Shown: positions 14,839-17,051 of the stretch, in pieces
How positions within the stretch are numbered: position 1 is the first letter of the stretch
Layout: every line of letters begins with the position of its first letter
Source of the DNA: Pigoraptor vietnamica
Taxonomy: Eukaryota > Opisthokonta > Filasterea
Direction of reading: 5' to 3'
Length of the DNA stretch: 17,051 nucleotides
Assembly (NCBI GenBank): GCA_943704525.1
Contig: CALSCQ010002078.1
Location: forward strand, 7,501-24,551
Notes under the pieces: generated by a model
What the model was told of the DNA's origin: nothing
Databases searched by the model: none
Seen by the model: only the letters and a program-made list of their open reading frames with translations
Made by a program: the position numbers and the translations under genes

Positions 14839-16833
14839 ATGTCCGAGGACCACGTCGACGGCGACGCCGCCGCTGCGGAAGTTGAGGCGTCGGAGAAGAA
14901 AATTGTGACGGCGCTGCAGGATCCCCACAACTTCACAATCAAGCACCCTCTTCAGCACAAGTGGGTGCTGTGGTACGACAACCCAGGGAAGAAAGTGGAC
15001 CAGGCCTCGTGGGAGCTGTCGCTCCGGAGGATAATCGACTTTGACACGGTCGAGGACTTCTGGGCGTGGGTATTTTTGCTGTTGCTGTGTGGGAGTGTGT
15101 GGAGTGTGCTTGCTGTGCGCGTCTGTGTGTGAGACAGTTGAGCGTTGACTTGTATCTTAGCTGTTGCTTTGTGTGTCCGTGTGCGAGAGTGTGCTTTATG
15201 GTCGCCTGTGTTTGGCAGCGTACATTGTGAGTAATTGTGTTCGGTGGCCGTGTGGGAGATAGTTGTCTGTGTTTGAGCGTGGACATCTGGGCGTGGGTAA
15301 TTTTTTTTTTTTTTTTTTTTTTGCGCTGTTGCGGTGTATGGGCGGCCCCCTGTGTTTGACGGAGGCCGACTGCGTGATATCTTTATGCGCGCAGTGGCTT
15401 GCGAGTGCGTGTTACAATTGCGTGTGTTTTGGCTAGCGTGGACTTGGTGCGCGCTTATTGGCCGTGTGGGAGCGTGTCTTCTGACTATGTAGCGCGACAT
15501 GTCGCACAGCCACGATTTAGTGTTTGTGGTCTTTTTGTTACAACGCCATTTTTGCGCAAACGTTTCACTGTCCTTTTTCGTGACGTTTGCTGTTTGTACG
15601 TTCTTTTGGAGAGAAAACGAGGGCGTACTTTTGACGTTACTCCTGATTCATGCGCGCTGCCTGTGTAACTCGAAACTTTTTGTATGTGTAACTCACACCT
15701 TGGGAAAATGCGGTCGCTTTCACAGCGTCTACAACAACATTGTGCCCGCGAGCCGTCTCTCGGCCGGCAGCAACTACCACCTCTTCCGCGATGGCATCCA
15801 GCCCAAGTGGGAGGACTCGCAGAACAAGTATGGTGGCAAGTGGGTGTGGCAAATTCCCAAGGTCACCAAGAAGGAGAAGATCGACGAGTACTGGCTGTAC
15901 ACGGTGGGCGCGCGTGTGTTGCCTGTCGTTGTCGTTGGTGTCCCGTTGAAATGCGAGCCAGCTGGCGTGTTTTTGTTGTGATTTTTCCCACAATTTCGAC
16001 TTCGTGTTGAAACAATTTTTTTTTCTCCCGCACAAATTTTCGTTGTACGGTGTGTCGTGCTGTTGTGTTACCCTGCGTAGCCCGTGTGCATATATCCTCG
16101 GCCCATGTAGACAGCCCTCAGACATATAGTCTGCTGTGCGGTTATTTCCTTCCACATCGTGTGGTCGATGGACTATGTCGCCGTCTTCTCTTAGCGTGTC
16201 CCTTGGCACTGCGCCGCAATCCAGCCTCTCACTCCTTGGTCCATTGCGGTCGTAACTTGTTTCTTTTCGTGCTACCTTTTCCCGCTCGTGTGCTCTACCC
16301 TCGTGTTTTAACCTTCCGCGCTGCATGTGCAGATGCTCGCCGTGGTGGGAGAGACGATGGACGAGACGGGCAACGAAGTGTGCGGCGCAGTCGTGTCAAT
16401 TCGCAAGCCCCAGAGCCGCCTTGCCGTGTGGACGCGGACATCGGACAACCAGGGGATTGCGGAGGGCATTGGGTGCGTTCGTCATTCTTGCGAGCACATT
16501 CGTAAAGAAGCGCACCACGCGACACACGTCACTCACTCTCTTACTCGCACACACACACACACACATTCCACATACGATGCACATTCTCCGACACACGCAC
16601 AAACCCTCACACACTCACAAACACGCGCTCGCATGCACACACAATATCAGGGCAGAATGCCCCTTTCGTCGTCTTGACCGAGTGTATCTCAATTCTCAAC
16701 GTCGCGCGTTCGTAGGAGGCGATTCAAGGAGGCGCTCTCTGCGAACGTCGTCGTGACGCTGAACTACCAGGTGCACAACGACGCTCTCCGGTCCAACAAG
16801 AGCTACAGCAACCGGCCCCTCTACGAGGTCTGA
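14839..16833 (+). CDS. eIF4E: Class I eukaryotic translation initiation factor 4E (4 exons)
   Basis: Exons 14839-15065, 15726-15903, 16333-16472 and 16716-16833 total 663 nt: 220 aa, close to the human 217. Phases are 2, 0 and 2. The protein binds the mRNA 5' m7G cap and, through its dorsal face, eIF4G and 4E-BPs. After a short acidic N-terminus come HPLQHKWVLWY (36-46), ASWELSL (56-62), FDTVEDFWAVYNN (68-80), FRDGIQPKWED (96-106), VCGAVVSIR (151-159) and LAVWTR (165-170). By alignment from memory to human eIF4E, the cap-sandwich tryptophans are W58 and W104 with E105. W168 and phosphate-contacting R159/R164 are kept, and the dorsal eIF4G-contact Trp is W75. Both cap tryptophans mark class I. 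The C-terminus is SNRPLYEV then TGA. Donors are GTGGGT, GTGGGC and GTGCGT; acceptors CAG, CAG and TAG. Intron 1 (660 nt) is long, GT-rich and carries a 22-T run. Confidence 0.95.
15281..15322 (+). repeat. Duplicate of the eIF4E exon 1/intron 1 border followed by T22
   Basis: 15281-15299 (GGACATCTGGGCGTGGGTA) matches the true exon 1/intron 1 junction at 15054-15072 (GGACTTCTGGGCGTGGGTA) at 18 of 19 positions. It is followed by a 22-T run (15301-15322). The sequence after the T run (GCGCTGTTGCGGTGTATGGG) also resembles that after the real donor (GCTGTTGCTGTGTGGG). So intron 1 contains an internal copy of its own 5' border, including a potential GTGGGT donor at 15293. Confidence 0.85.
16551..16634 (+). 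repeat. CA-rich tract in eIF4E intron 3
   Basis: Uninterrupted CA (16551-16564) followed by imperfect CACA-rich sequence inside the 243-nt third intron. It is on the sense strand, unlike the kinase introns where CA lies on the non-transcript strand. Confidence 0.75.
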
Positions 16834-17051
16834 GCTGACCGGAATGACGAACTGCTCCCGCATATCGCTGTGCTTGCGTGTCGCTGCGCCCGCTGCGTTG
16901 CGTTTGTTTCTTTGAGCCTATCACCGCGAGCGTCCTGGGTCGTTGACGAGTGAATGGCCATGCCTGACAATCCCTCTTTGCACTGTTAACCAAGTTAGCT
17001 CTGGCTGTCCACGTTGGTGGCCGTGTCATTGTACGGTGCTTTTGCCCCCCC
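16834..17051 (+). other. 3' flank of eIF4E
   Basis: About 220 bp after the stop. No AATAAA, hairpin or further gene start is evident before the window ends in a C-run. Confidence 0.4.

Noticed and set aside
14952-15500. Minus-strand ORFs of 182 and 115 aa opposite eIF4E intron 1
   Set aside because: Thr/His/Ser-rich with a poly-Lys from the T22 run; antisense of a GT-rich intron.
1-17051. tRNA, rRNA, snRNA or snoRNA genes
   Set aside because: No GGTTCGAATCC-type box B with matching arms and no rRNA-like blocks were seen by eye. A covariance search was not possible, so small RNAs in introns cannot be excluded.

Overview
The window is nuclear DNA of a GC-rich eukaryote. It carries spliceosomal genes with short introns (84-660 nt), dinucleotide microsatellites and minisatellites, and no prokaryotic features. 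The gene set (GFOD-type oxidoreductase, Mff-like tail-anchored protein, ACBD3/GCP60, PAR/C-EBP-type bZIP, class II DYRK, class I eIF4E) points to the opisthokont/holozoan side of the tree, most plausibly a unicellular relative of animals. The species cannot be fixed from sequence alone.

Layout: (1) 28-803 (-), first exon of a Gfo/Idh/MocA oxidoreductase resembling GFOD1/2, cut by the window edge. (2) 1372-2424 (+), intronless tail-anchored protein with Mff-like motifs, divergent from gene 1. (3) 3132-4894 (+), four-exon ACBD3/GCP60 homologue (ACB, charged coiled coil, GOLD). (4) 5389-6081 (-), intronless bZIP factor, convergent with gene 3. Its roughly 500-nt leader holds exactly two upstream ORFs (5 and 37 codons). 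A TATA box and an upstream region with a perfect CRE, a MEF2-type site and inverted CCAAT boxes precede it. (5) 7330-9943, gene-poor stretch with two unrelated minisatellites (43 bp and 41/42 bp), one plausible 76-residue coiled-coil ORF (8738-8968, -) and uncertain coding traces. (6) 9944-13399 (-), eight-exon DYRK2/4-type kinase. (7) 13400-14838, upstream regions of the divergent kinase and eIF4E genes, with an A+T-richer block of degenerate repeats. (8) 14839-16833 (+), four-exon eIF4E.

Splice junctions rebuilt by reading frame and protein-family continuity give coding totals divisible by three for all three multi-exon genes (391, 606 and 220 aa). All 13 introns begin GTGNGY, an unusually uniform 5' splice site with G at +3. 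The genes are not an operon or pathway. Several touch membrane traffic (ACBD3), mitochondrial division (Mff-like) and translational or stress control (eIF4E, uORF-bearing bZIP, DYRK), but a functional link is not shown by the sequence. I found no defence system, CRISPR, phage or autonomous transposon. The best candidates for new biology are the two-uORF bZIP leader with its CRE promoter, the Mff-like protein, the GTGNGY splice code and two introns whose splice borders are duplicated internally.
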